From Gammaproteobacteria bacterium (GTDB lineage: Bacteria; Pseudomonadota; Gammaproteobacteria; Pseudomonadales; Oleiphilaceae), in NCBI GenBank assembly GCA_029268325.1, contig JAJUGC010000002.1, positions 1 through 18,549 of the forward strand: DNA of 18,549 nucleotides. The letters run 5' to 3'. The stretch's first letter is position 1; every line of letters starts with the position of its first letter. This document shows, piece by piece, positions 8,525-16,349 of the stretch. The translations under genes were made by a program, and so were the position numbers. The notes below the pieces were generated by a model. It was not told where the DNA came from, searched no databases, and was given only the letters and a program-made list of their open reading frames with translations.

Positions 8525-9154
8525 ATGATGACCAACCAGCCAAGCCCGATCCCGTTAGATTTATCCAATGCCGTCATGATCGGCAGCGGAACCGAGCGGG
8601 ATTGCTTTCAACATCCCGACAACCCCGGGCTTTGCATCAAAGTCAACAACGGCAAGGTTCTGCCCAACAAAAAACAGCAGGCCAAGCAGAATCAGATCGA
8701 ATACAGCTATTACCAGCGCCTGCAAAAACGGCATCAGCAACCGACGGTTATTCCCCAATGTTATGGCTGGATAGAAACGAGCCAAGGCCCAGGGCTGGTG
8801 TTCGACTTAATCTTGAATGAAGACGGCTCAGCCGCCCCTCGCCTCCTTAGCGCGCTGGATGACAACATGCTTTCTGTTGCCCACGCCAAACAGCTGCTTT
8901 CTGAATTAAAGCAGCAAATGCTGCAGGAACAGATCATCCCCAGCGACCTTCATCCTGACAACATCCTTGTCCAGCAGACTGGAGCCTTGTTCCGGCTGGT
9001 TCTCGTCGACGGGATTGGCAACCGAAATGTCTTCAAGTTTGCAGAAATGATTCCTGCTCTGGGGCGGATGAAGATCAAGCGCCACTGGGCGCGCCTGATG
9101 AATCGCCTACACCAAAAACGGCCTGCTTACTTCCCCACCCCTACCGAGGCTTGA
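8525..9154 (+). CDS. YrbL-family (PhoP-regulated) kinase-like protein
   Basis: The 209-residue product resembles E. coli YrbL, a protein of unknown function in the PhoP regulon with a reduced protein-kinase-like fold. Visible kinase-like parts in order are a glycine-rich loop IGSGTERDCFQHP (19-31), a lysine strand LCIKV with K39, the catalytic-loop-like SDLHPDNILVQ (140-150; D141 and N146), and LVDGIGN (161-166), where D162 takes the place of the DFG aspartate. E. coli YrbL has the parallel segments GTGRHRKCYAHPEDAQRCIK and LKPQNILC, so the family assignment is good. The start is uncertain between the ATGs at 8525 and 8528; neither has a clear Shine-Dalgarno. Its place between hldE and lpxL suggests a link with LPS modification, which is inference. 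Confidence 0.82.
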   Translation: MMTNQPSPIPLDLSNAVMIGSGTERDCFQHPDNPGLCIKVNNGKVLPNKKQQAKQNQIEYSYYQRLQKRHQQPTVIPQCYGWIETSQGPGLVFDLILNEDGSAAPRLLSALDDNMLSVAHAKQLLSELKQQMLQEQIIPSDLHPDNILVQQTGALFRLVLVDGIGNRNVFKFAEMIPALGRMKIKRHWARLMNRLHQKRPAYFPTPTEA

Positions 9155-9248
9155 AAGGGCGATTCTCCCGACAGTTGGAGCTACTCCTCAATACCGATTA
9201 GAATAAGCTCCTTATTCACCCCTCTGGCTCTGACCCTTTCTATATATC

Positions 9249-10199
9249 GTGAGCACCAAAAACAACTCTACCAGCCTGTCCCAGTTCAGGCACCCTCGAT
9301 ACTGGCCCCTCTGGATCGGCATGGCTTGCCTTTGGCTGATCTCCTGGCTTCCCCACCGAGTCAAGCTATGGCTGGGCAGTTTTCTTGGAACCCTTGCCTA
9401 TTATTTACTGAGGCGGCGGCGTCATATTACGGAAACGAACATTCGCCTGTGCTTCCCAGAGCTTAGTGCCCGGGAACAGCAGTCCCTTGTGAAGAAGGCC
9501 TTCCGCTCCAATGCCATTGGCTATCTGGAAGCGGTCACCGCCTGGTTCCGAAATCCGGAGATTTTCCGCAAGTACACCCACGTGCACGGCTTTGAAAACC
9601 TGGAAGCCGCCTTACGTCGTGGCAAAGGAGTAATCCTACTGGGCGGCCACTACAGCACCCTGGATCTTGGCGGCGCCCTCTACTCCCTGTTTGCCGAAGC
9701 GGACGTGATGCAACGCAACCATGATAACCCCTTGTTCAACGCTATCATGACCCGCTCCCGCCAGCGTTTTTATGGCACGGTCCTGAACCGGGATGACCTT
9801 CGAGGGCTGATTCGCTGCCTCAAGGCAAACCGAGTGGTCTGGTATGCCTCCGATCAGGATTACGGGCGCAAAAACAGTGTGTTTGCCCCTTTCTTCGGTA
9901 TACCTGCGGCCACCATCACCGCCACCGCACGTATTGCCCAAAAAACCGGCGCTGCGGTCGTACCCTTCAGCCATTTCCGCAGCGAGGATGGCCGGCACTA
10001 CGACCTTTATTTTGAACCCATGTTGGAAGACTACCCCAGCGGCGATGAGGTAGCAGATGCTGCCCGCACGAACCTGTGTATTGAAAACGCAATCCGCCGC
10101 CATCCTGACCAGTACCTCTGGATGCATCGCCGCTTCAAGAGCGAACCCGACGGAAAAAACCGCCGTAAGTATGGCCCCAAGGAATCACCAAAGCTTTAG
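9249..10199 (+). CDS. LpxL/HtrB-type lipid A biosynthesis acyltransferase
   Basis: The 316-residue protein is a late lipid A acyltransferase that adds a secondary fatty acid to Kdo-lipid A at the inner membrane. It shows the N-terminal HPRYWPLWIG and a single membrane segment (about 21-34), then the catalytic HX4D motif HYSTLD with H134 and D139, followed by NHDNPLFN, VLNRDDLRGLI, VVWYASDQDYG and the C-terminal PDQYLWMHRRFK. E. coli LpxL has matching stretches throughout (HPRYW, VVWYAPDHDYG, PEQYMWLHRRFK). Whether it is LpxL-like or LpxM-like cannot be settled, though similarity reads closest to LpxL. The start is a GTG at 9249, chosen because the family N-terminus begins there; no Shine-Dalgarno is visible, so translation may be weak or the start slightly different. 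Confidence 0.93.
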   Translation: MSTKNNSTSLSQFRHPRYWPLWIGMACLWLISWLPHRVKLWLGSFLGTLAYYLLRRRRHITETNIRLCFPELSAREQQSLVKKAFRSNAIGYLEAVTAWFRNPEIFRKYTHVHGFENLEAALRRGKGVILLGGHYSTLDLGGALYSLFAEADVMQRNHDNPLFNAIMTRSRQRFYGTVLNRDDLRGLIRCLKANRVVWYASDQDYGRKNSVFAPFFGIPAATITATARIAQKTGAAVVPFSHFRSEDGRHYDLYFEPMLEDYPSGDEVADAARTNLCIENAIRRHPDQYLWMHRRFKSEPDGKNRRKYGPKESPKL

Positions 10200-10277
10200 G
10201 GCTTTTAAACTACAAGCTGAAAGCTCTTAGTTCGTACAGCTATGCTTTGAGCCAATCACTATTCAGAGAGCAGCCCA

Positions 10278-11102
10278 ATGAATGTCTTGCAAGTCAGCGA
10301 CACGCTAAAACCCTTTCTGGGCGAGTCCCCCTTCGAGACAATTGCAACGCTGGAAGGAGCGACCGTTCGGGACAAAGAGGGGCGACGCACCTTCAAGACC
10401 CGCCTGGGTGACAAAAATTATTTTGTAAAATACCACCGGGGTATCGGCTGGAAAGAAATCACCAAAGAGTTGACCCAGCTTAGGTTACCCATTGTCAGCG
10501 CCTATAATGAATACCGGGCGGTGAAAGCTTTGCAGCAACTCGGCATTCACACCACCAACCCGGTAGCGATTGGCGTTCGTGGCGCAAATCCCGCCAGCCG
10601 TGAGTCATTTTTGGTGACTGATGCTCTTGAAGACACCATCACCCTGGAAGAGCTCACTGCCAGTTGGAGCACACAAAAGCCAACACTGGAATTCAAGCGG
10701 GCACTCATCAAGGAAGTTGCACGCATTGCCAGGGTTCTCCGTGGAAATGGCATCAACCACCGTGATTTTTACCTGTGCCATTTTCGAATTGATGCCGAGA
10801 CTGCCCGCAAACAAGACTGCGGCAACCTGAAGCTTTATTTGATGGACTTGCACCGGGCCCAGATGCGCCGGCAAGTGCCGAAAAGATGGCTGATCAAGGA
10901 TCTGGGAGCCCTGCTATTTTCCGCAGCGGATATCGGCCTGAGCCGATCTGATATACTGCGCTTCGTCGCCCATTACACACAGCGTTCTCCCAGCAAGGAA
11001 TTGCGAGAAAATGGCGCGCTCTGGAATGCCGTTTACCGCCGTGCCGACAAGTTTTACCGGCGTGACTGGAAGCGGCCGATGCAACCAATACGCTTTAGTT
11101 AA
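10278..11102 (+). CDS. waaP: LPS core heptose(I) kinase WaaP (RfaP)
   Basis: WaaP phosphorylates the first heptose of the LPS inner core, which helps ion bridging and outer membrane stability. The 274-residue protein has the kinase-like layout: a lysine strand YFVKYHRG with K51, a conserved YNEYRAVKALQQLGI helix (about 76-90), the highly characteristic catalytic segment GINHRDFYLCHFRI (158-171) with D163, and the metal-binding-type LYLMDLHRAQ with D190. The length is normal for the family. The start ATG at 10278 has only a weak GAGAG upstream. The glycosyltransferase gene follows after ten bases. It is separated from lpxL by 78 bases without a clear promoter. The presence of hldE in the same region agrees with a heptose-containing core. 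Confidence 0.95.
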   Translation: MNVLQVSDTLKPFLGESPFETIATLEGATVRDKEGRRTFKTRLGDKNYFVKYHRGIGWKEITKELTQLRLPIVSAYNEYRAVKALQQLGIHTTNPVAIGVRGANPASRESFLVTDALEDTITLEELTASWSTQKPTLEFKRALIKEVARIARVLRGNGINHRDFYLCHFRIDAETARKQDCGNLKLYLMDLHRAQMRRQVPKRWLIKDLGALLFSAADIGLSRSDILRFVAHYTQRSPSKELRENGALWNAVYRRADKFYRRDWKRPMQPIRFS

Positions 11103-11112
11103 AGGCATTCCC

Positions 11113-12300
11113 ATGAACATTTGTATGGTAACAACGGATTATTTGCCCAATATTGGAGGGGTGGCTGCACATGTATTCAACCTGAGTCGAGCCCTAACTG
11201 AGTTAGGTCATACGATTTCCGTAGTTAACCCAGTATCAGATACAGACGAATCTATCAAACAAAGCTTCGAGCATGGCTTCACTGTATACCGAGTAGGAGT
11301 GAATCCAAACAGATGGCAATATCGCAATAAGATTATTCGAAAAATGCTTCTCAGCAATGCAGCTTTGAGAGGTATCAAACAGGCACAAAAGGATAATGGC
11401 AAGCTGGACATACTGCACCAGCACGACTACCAGGATACAACCTACGCAGCTGCCAAGTTTGCCACAGACATCCCCTGGGTTTGGACTAATCATACTGCGC
11501 GTTTTCTACGCGATTGCCATCGCCGGCTAAAAACGAAATTTATTGCAAGAGTCTACAGCAGGACTGCCGGCATCATCACGGCAAGTAAAGAACGCGAGAC
11601 ACAAAGCCGGCTAGTCTTTCCTTCCAAGCCGGTGACATACATTCCTAATGGTGTAGATACTTCAGTGTTTACTCCTCGCAGAGAGTCAAAGCGTGCCGCC
11701 TACGGCCTGGACGAAAATGACCTTGTTGTTCTGTGCCCGAGCAGGATGACGGAGAAAAAAGGCGTTATTTATCTGGCACAAGCTGTGGAAGAAGTCAGCC
11801 AAAGCACGCCAGACATTTCTTGGAAGTTTGTCTTCCTAGGCAGTTCAAGTTCCGTAAATACAAATGCCGAGTACATATCAGAAATAAAAGCCATATTATC
11901 TCCATTTGAAAACTCTGGCGCTGTACGTTACTTGGGAAATATACCACTTGAGCAGATGCCGGAGATTAATCGGCTAGCCGACATCATCATGATGCCTTCG
12001 CTCATGGAAGCCGTAAGCCTGTCCGCCCTGGAAGGGATGGCCACTGGCTGTGCAATGATTGTCTCGAACATTGGCGGGCTTCCAGAAATTGTTATTCATG
12101 AAGAAACCGGACTTTTAGTTCCTCCTCAGGATGCACGCGCCATATCTCAAGCACTCATCCGGCTAGCGAAAGAACCAAATCTTAGAAAAAAATTAGCGGA
12201 AAATGCCCAAGAACTGGCACAGACTCAATATGATTGGAAACAAATTGCAGCTAGAACCGTTAATTTTTATCAATCAGTTTCCCCATTAGCTCTTTCATAA
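11113..12300 (+). CDS. Family 4 glycosyltransferase (GT-B fold)
   Basis: This 395-residue protein is a retaining-type family 4 glycosyltransferase, expected to transfer a sugar from a nucleotide donor to LPS core or a surface glycan in the cytoplasm. The N-terminal acceptor domain starts MNICMVTTDYLPNIGGVAAH, typical of the family. The C-terminal donor domain has YIPNGVDTSVF, CPSRMTEKKGVIYL, and the E-x7-E signature EAVSLSALE followed by GLPEIVIHEETGLLVPP. The true start is the ATG at 11113, with AAAGG seven bases upstream; a longer reading overlapping waaP is rejected. Base composition is visibly more AT-rich than its neighbours, with some 60-base lines near 37-48 percent GC, suggesting separate origin. 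Donor and acceptor sugars cannot be predicted. Confidence 0.9.
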   Translation: MNICMVTTDYLPNIGGVAAHVFNLSRALTELGHTISVVNPVSDTDESIKQSFEHGFTVYRVGVNPNRWQYRNKIIRKMLLSNAALRGIKQAQKDNGKLDILHQHDYQDTTYAAAKFATDIPWVWTNHTARFLRDCHRRLKTKFIARVYSRTAGIITASKERETQSRLVFPSKPVTYIPNGVDTSVFTPRRESKRAAYGLDENDLVVLCPSRMTEKKGVIYLAQAVEEVSQSTPDISWKFVFLGSSSSVNTNAEYISEIKAILSPFENSGAVRYLGNIPLEQMPEINRLADIIMMPSLMEAVSLSALEGMATGCAMIVSNIGGLPEIVIHEETGLLVPPQDARAISQALIRLAKEPNLRKKLAENAQELAQTQYDWKQIAARTVNFYQSVSPLALS

Positions 12301-12404
12301 TGCTCTCTATTCGCTGCAGCTAACTATATAGATCAGCTTTCTGAATACGACGGAGTCAATCCACCAATTACAAAACCACTTAGAGTCTCAGCGAGCGTTT
12401 TCTA

Positions 12405-12450
12405 GTCGAAGTCCGACTTACCGATGACTCATCGGGCTTCGACATTTTCC
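12405..12450 (+). terminator. Intrinsic terminator candidate after the glycosyltransferase gene
   Basis: GTCGAAGTCCGA (12405-12416) pairs with TCGGGCTTCGAC (12432-12443) over 12 base pairs with one T-G wobble. The loop is 15 bases, and ATTTTCC follows. It lies about 105 bases after the glycosyltransferase stop. The short T run makes it moderate, but the long stem is clear. Confidence 0.6.
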
Positions 12451-12515
12451 ACGAGACAGCCAAACAATCTGGAAGCCCTCCTCTTCTGAGCAGAAACTAT
12501 CAGTCTGAGACGATC

Positions 12516-12524
12516 TGGTATACT
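12516..12524 (+). promoter_or_regulatory. Extended -10 promoter candidate for the rmlB operon
   Basis: TGGTATACT combines the TGn extension with TATACT (12519-12524). No good -35 is present, which is tolerated in extended -10 promoters. It lies downstream of the terminator candidate and about 160 bases before rmlB, the right place for a new transcription unit. Confidence 0.45.
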
Positions 12525-12635
12525 GCACTTTCTAGCCCATACACTCAGCGTTCTCCTCCAAGAAACTCCGAGAAAATAGAGCGAAACCCGGAAACATGAC
12601 GTCTCAGGCACCGCAACATATATGAGCTCCAACTA

Positions 12636-12652
12636 AACTGACTCTGTCAGTT
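12636..12652 (+). promoter_or_regulatory. Small hairpin in the rmlB leader
   Basis: AACTGAC (12636-12642) and GTCAGTT (12646-12652) form a perfect seven-pair stem with a three-base loop, about 30 bases before the rmlB start. It might affect leader stability or bind a regulator as an inverted repeat. No specific function can be assigned. Confidence 0.3.
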
Positions 12653-12683
12653 AGCGAATCATCAAGATAGGGTCTAGTTTTTA

Positions 12684-13766
12684 ATGAAAATTATGGTTAC
12701 TGGTGGTGCCGGCTTTATAGGCTCTGCAGTCGTACGGCACATCATCAAAGAGACAAATGACAGCGTTGTTAATCTGGACAAGCTGACCTACGCGGGGAAC
12801 CTGGAGTCGCTGGCGGAAATCAGCACCAGTGACCGCTATTGTTTCGAACAGGCAGATATCTGCAACCGGGCCAAGGTGGATAGCATTCTTCGGGAGCACC
12901 AGCCTGATGCGGTCATGCATCTGGCTGCCGAAAGCCATGTTGACCGCTCCATTGATGGCCCTGCGGTTTTCATTGAAACGAACATTGTCGGAACCTACAC
13001 CCTGCTGGAAGCCTGCCGGGAGTACTGGGGAGCGCTGGATTCAAACCGCAAGCAATCCTTCCGGTTCCACCACGTCTCGACCGATGAAGTCTATGGCGAT
13101 CTCGCCGATTCCGGGGCATTTTTCACCGAAGAAACCCCTTATTCGCCAAGCTCGCCCTACTCTGCCAGCAAGGCCAGCTCCGATCATCTGGTCCGGGCCT
13201 GGCATCGTACCTATGGCCTGCCCGTCATCGTTACCAACTGCTCCAATAACTACGGCCCTTACCATTTCCCGGAAAAACTGATTCCATTGATGATTCTCAA
13301 TGCCCTGGAGGGTAAGCCCCTCCCTGTATACGGAAACGGCGATCAGATACGGGACTGGCTCTACGTGGAAGACCATGCACGGGCACTTTACCGGGTGATC
13401 ACCACTGGCGTCGTCGGAGAAACCTACAACATTGGCGGACACAACGAGAAGCGCAATATCGAAGTCGTGGATACCATCTGCAAACTGCTGGAAGAACTGG
13501 CGCCGAATAAGCCTGCGGCTGTCCAGCACTATCGGGACCTCATTACCTTTGTCACCGATCGCCCGGGTCATGACGCTCGTTATGCCATCGATGCCAGCAA
13601 AATCAAAAGGGAGCTGGGCTGGGCGCCCCAGGAAACCTTTGAGTCCGGTATCCGGAAAACCGTTTGCTGGTACCTGCAAAATCTTGAATGGTGCCGCCGG
13701 GTCCAGGATGGCAGTTATCAACGTGAACGTCTGGGCATCCTGCCAGCGGAAGAGGTGACGCGATGA
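12684..13766 (+). CDS. rmlB: dTDP-glucose 4,6-dehydratase (RmlB / RffG)
   Basis: RmlB converts dTDP-glucose to dTDP-4-keto-6-deoxyglucose, the branch point of many deoxysugar routes. The 360-residue protein is a short-chain dehydrogenase/reductase-type enzyme with the NAD motif GGAGFIG (7-13), catalytic T133-D134-E135 in HVSTDEVYGD, and the YSASK motif with Y159 and K163. Further family segments are NCSNNYGPYHFPEKLIPLMI and GNGDQIRDWLYVEDHARAL, and the C-terminus has VTDRPGHDARYAIDASKIK. The start at 12684 gives the usual N-terminus; only a weak AGGG lies upstream. Its stop overlaps the rmlA start by four bases, showing translational coupling. No rmlC or rmlD follows; instead wecE and a wecF-like gene do, so the product most likely feeds Fuc4NAc and not rhamnose. 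The name rffG would fit that role. Confidence 0.96.
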   Translation: MKIMVTGGAGFIGSAVVRHIIKETNDSVVNLDKLTYAGNLESLAEISTSDRYCFEQADICNRAKVDSILREHQPDAVMHLAAESHVDRSIDGPAVFIETNIVGTYTLLEACREYWGALDSNRKQSFRFHHVSTDEVYGDLADSGAFFTEETPYSPSSPYSASKASSDHLVRAWHRTYGLPVIVTNCSNNYGPYHFPEKLIPLMILNALEGKPLPVYGNGDQIRDWLYVEDHARALYRVITTGVVGETYNIGGHNEKRNIEVVDTICKLLEELAPNKPAAVQHYRDLITFVTDRPGHDARYAIDASKIKRELGWAPQETFESGIRKTVCWYLQNLEWCRRVQDGSYQRERLGILPAEEVTR

Positions 13767-14638
13767 AAGGCATTGTTCTCGCCGGTGGGTCCGGAACGCG
13801 GCTTTACCCGATTACCAAGGGAATTTCAAAGCAGCTCCTGCCGATCTACGACAAGCCGATGATTTACTATCCCTTGTCGGTTCTGATGCTCGCAGGCATT
13901 CGAGACATCCTCATTATCAGTACGCCCGAAGACATCGGTGCTTTTCAGCGCCTGCTCGAGGACGGCAGCCAATTTGGCATCAACCTCAGCTATGCCGTTC
14001 AACCCAGCCCCGATGGCTTGGCACAAGCCTTCATCATCGGCGAGGAGTTTATCGGCAATGACCGGGTATGCCTGATCCTGGGCGACAATATTTTTTACGG
14101 TCAAGGCTTTACGCCCACGTTACGCGCAGCGGCAGCCCAGCCAACGGGGGCCACTGTCTTTGGGTATAAAGTCAAAGACCCGGAACGCTTTGGCGTTGTG
14201 GAATTCGATAGCCAAAGAAGAGCCATCAGTATTGAAGAAAAACCGTCTAACCCCAAATCCAGCTACGCCGTTACCGGCCTGTATTTCTACGACAACCGGG
14301 TAATCGAGATTGCAAAATCCATCAAGCCGTCCGCACGTGGAGAACTGGAAATCACCAGCGTCAACCAAGCCTATCTGGAAAGAGGGGAATTAAACGTCAA
14401 ACTGCTGGGCCGCGGCTTTGCCTGGCTCGACACGGGCACCCACGAGAGCTTGCTGGAAGCCGGGCACTTTGTGGAAACCATCGAAAAGCGCCAGGGACTG
14501 AAGGTTGCCTGCTTGGAAGAGATCGCTTTTTACAATGGTTGGCTCCGGGCAGAACAGCTCATCGTCCAGGCCAAACAGTTGGAAAAAAGCGGCTATGGCC
14601 AATATCTCCTGCAAATTGCAGGGGAAGCGAAGGCTTAA
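13763..14638 (+). CDS. rmlA: Glucose-1-phosphate thymidylyltransferase (RmlA / RffH)
   Basis: RmlA makes dTDP-glucose from dTTP and glucose-1-phosphate. The 291-residue protein has the nucleotidyltransferase signature GGSGTRLYP (8-16) followed by SKQLLPIYDKPMIYYPLS, the metal-site region LILGDNIFYG, the sugar-contacting EEKPSNPKSSYAVTGLYFYD and the C-terminal WLDTGTHESLLEAG. Length and all motifs are normal. Its ATG overlaps the rmlB stop (ATGA), so the two are coupled. In the TDP-Fuc4NAc route this is the first step, and the name rffH would also fit. An 89-base spacer separates it from the wecF-like gene. Confidence 0.97.
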   Translation: MKGIVLAGGSGTRLYPITKGISKQLLPIYDKPMIYYPLSVLMLAGIRDILIISTPEDIGAFQRLLEDGSQFGINLSYAVQPSPDGLAQAFIIGEEFIGNDRVCLILGDNIFYGQGFTPTLRAAAAQPTGATVFGYKVKDPERFGVVEFDSQRRAISIEEKPSNPKSSYAVTGLYFYDNRVIEIAKSIKPSARGELEITSVNQAYLERGELNVKLLGRGFAWLDTGTHESLLEAGHFVETIEKRQGLKVACLEEIAFYNGWLRAEQLIVQAKQLEKSGYGQYLLQIAGEAKA

Positions 14639-14727
14639 CCGGACGTCGTTAAACAACAGTGCCTGTGGTGGAGCCCTCCAAGCCAACCTCAGCACTCATA
14701 CAGGGCTCTGCACTCGGTAGAAGTGTT

Positions 14728-15774
14728 ATGAAACAAGGCAAAATTCTTCATATCGTTGGCTGGGACAAAAAGTTTGTCCTGCCATTCATGAGCTTAATTC
14801 ACAAACACTTCGATGACGGCCGACATCAGTTCATCGTCTATGGACTGGTTGAACAGCATGAAATGCCCGCCACCGTGGATGCCGTTGTCTATCGTCGCCT
14901 GCAAAAGCATATATATGGCTTATCCAAGGCAATGTATCAGGCCGAGAAGATTATTATTCATGGCCTGTCCAGCAGTCATCTACGATACATTCTCTCTCTA
15001 CAGCCTTGGCTGCTAAAAAAATGCTACTGGGTCATTTGGGGAGGCGATCTTTATGCTCACCTGGCACCCAACCAGAACAGCAAGTGGAAGAAAGACGAAT
15101 TTTTCCGACATCGAGTTATCAAACGCCTCGGTCACTTGATCACCTATGTCGAAGGCGATGTAGAGCTGGCTCGCCAATGGTATGGTGCCATAGGCCAATA
15201 CCATGAATGCCTGATGTATCCGAGTAACATCTATCAGGAACATCTGCTCCCCGCGCGACCGGATACCGACCGTTGCATCAACCTGCTGCTGGGTAACTCC
15301 GCCTATCCCTCGAACAACCATCTAGAAATTTTGGAGCGGTTGTTGCCTTTTCGAGATCAGAACATCGCGATCTACACTCCCTTATCATATGGCAAAAAAG
15401 ATTATGCCGCCAAAGTCATTGCGACGGGCCACCAGTTGTTTGGAGATAAATTCAAGCCTTTGACCGAGTTCATGCCTCTTGAACAATACCTCGCCTTGCT
15501 TAGCACTATCGATATTGCCATTTTCAATCACAACCGCCAGCAAGGGATGGGCAACCTAATCAATCTTTTGGGGCTAGGCAAAAAAGTTTACCTGCGCAGT
15601 GACGTTACGCCCTGGAAACTGTTCGAGCGCCTCGGGATTCAGATCTATGACACTGCACGCCTGGATTTATCCCCCATTGCTCCGGCTATTCGGGACCGTA
15701 ACCAGACACTCATTCGGCAGCATTTTTCTGAGGAGCGACTCGTCGCCCAGTTAAAGGCAATATTTGAGAGCTAA
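14728..15774 (+). CDS. wecF: WecF-like TDP-Fuc4NAc transferase (family GT56)
   Basis: The 348-residue product resembles WecF (RffT), which in enteric bacteria adds Fuc4NAc from TDP-Fuc4NAc to lipid II of the enterobacterial common antigen at the cytoplasmic side of the inner membrane. Shared segments are ILHIVGWDKKFVLPF at the start, WVIWGGDLYAHL (101-112; WGADLY in E. coli), LLLGNSAYPSNNHLEIL (187-202; LVGNSGDRSNEH in E. coli), YLALLSTIDIAIF and FNHNRQQGMGNL (266-277; FARQQGIGTL in E. coli). The start at ATG 14728 is chosen because it begins at the family N-terminus; an in-frame GTG at 14659 would add 23 residues unlike the family. Presence of wecE downstream agrees with the donor sugar. The acceptor here need not be ECA lipid II, because no other ECA genes are in the window. 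Confidence 0.88.
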   Translation: MKQGKILHIVGWDKKFVLPFMSLIHKHFDDGRHQFIVYGLVEQHEMPATVDAVVYRRLQKHIYGLSKAMYQAEKIIIHGLSSSHLRYILSLQPWLLKKCYWVIWGGDLYAHLAPNQNSKWKKDEFFRHRVIKRLGHLITYVEGDVELARQWYGAIGQYHECLMYPSNIYQEHLLPARPDTDRCINLLLGNSAYPSNNHLEILERLLPFRDQNIAIYTPLSYGKKDYAAKVIATGHQLFGDKFKPLTEFMPLEQYLALLSTIDIAIFNHNRQQGMGNLINLLGLGKKVYLRSDVTPWKLFERLGIQIYDTARLDLSPIAPAIRDRNQTLIRQHFSEERLVAQLKAIFES

Positions 15775-15776
15775 CT

Positions 15777-16349
15777 ATGGCGTATTATTCCGATGCGGAA
15801 CTTCAACAATTAGGTTTCAAGCATCTTGGCAAGAACGTCAAAATCAGCACCAAGGCCAGCATCTACAATGCAGATCAGATCGAGATTGGCGACCACTCGC
15901 GCATTGATGATTTCTGTGTCATTTCCGGGAAAGTGACCATCGGCAAACATGTGCACCTTGCGCCCTTCTGCCTGGTGGCAGGAGGAGAAAAAGGCATCCG
16001 GATCGATGACTTTGCCGGCATGGCGTATCATGCCCAAATTTTTAGCCAGTCCGATGATTACAGTGGACGCACTCTGACCAATCCGACAATTCCTGCCCGA
16101 TACAAAGCAGAAAAAAAAGCCTCCTCCGCCTTAGGGCGTCATGTCATTGTCGGTGCCGGTTCAATCATCTTTCCGGGGGTGGAAATAGCCGAAGGCTGCG
16201 CGGTCGGGGCGATGACCCTGGTTACTCACAGTACCCAGCCGTGGGGAATTTATGTAGGCAACCCAGCTCGGCGCATTAAAGACCGTAAACAGGATTTGCT
16301 CCAACTCGAAGCCCAGTTTCTTCAGGACACCGCCCATGATTCCCTTTAA
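15777..16349 (+). CDS. Left-handed beta-helix (hexapeptide repeat) acyltransferase
   Basis: The 190-residue protein carries hexapeptide repeats along most of its length (for example VTIGKHVHLAPF, IRIDDFAGMAYHAQIFSQSD, VIVGAGSIIFPGVEIAEGCA, VGAMTLVTHS) and ends with GIYVGNPARRIKDRK. It resembles the galactoside/maltose O-acetyltransferase and WbbJ group, which use acetyl-CoA and act as trimers in the cytoplasm. It starts two bases after the wecF stop, and its end overlaps the wecE start by 14 bases, so it is an integral operon member. No WecD-type GNAT is found in the window, so it may be the N-acetyltransferase that makes TDP-Fuc4NAc, as the beta-helix enzymes VioB and FdtC do for other TDP-aminosugars. 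O-acetylation of the finished glycan is the main alternative. Confidence 0.88.
   Translation: MAYYSDAELQQLGFKHLGKNVKISTKASIYNADQIEIGDHSRIDDFCVISGKVTIGKHVHLAPFCLVAGGEKGIRIDDFAGMAYHAQIFSQSDDYSGRTLTNPTIPARYKAEKKASSALGRHVIVGAGSIIFPGVEIAEGCAVGAMTLVTHSTQPWGIYVGNPARRIKDRKQDLLQLEAQFLQDTAHDSL

Larger units (their letters stand above)
12301..12683. other. 383-base gene-free gap before the TDP-sugar operon
   Basis: No convincing coding sequence is seen on either strand; the longest frames have no ribosome binding site and no recognisable motif. The gap holds a terminator-like hairpin (12405-12450), an extended -10 promoter candidate (12516-12524) and a small hairpin (12636-12652). Composition is AT-rich like the preceding glycosyltransferase gene. 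I looked for a JUMPstart/ops element, common before such operons in enteric bacteria, and did not find one. Confidence 0.6.

Noticed and set aside
9165..9220. GGAGCT / AGCTCC inverted repeat before the lpxL-type gene as a terminator
   Set aside because: Only six pairs with a loop of over 20 bases and a poor T run; too weak to call.
11011..11112. Upstream extension of the family 4 glycosyltransferase overlapping waaP
   Set aside because: The family N-terminus (MNICMVTTDYLPNIGG) starts at 11113 with AAAGG upstream; the extension is the waaP coding region in another frame.
12429..12632. 67-codon minus-strand frame in the gap before rmlB
   Set aside because: No ribosome binding site, no recognisable motif, and it overlaps the terminator-like hairpin and the promoter candidate.
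12301..12683. JUMPstart / ops element before the sugar operon
   Set aside because: Searched for the GGCGGTAG-type core and found none, so RfaH-type antitermination is not supported.
14659..14727. GTG start giving a 371-residue WecF-like protein
   Set aside because: The 23 extra residues do not resemble the WecF N-terminus; the ATG at 14728 directly precedes the conserved ILHIVG segment.
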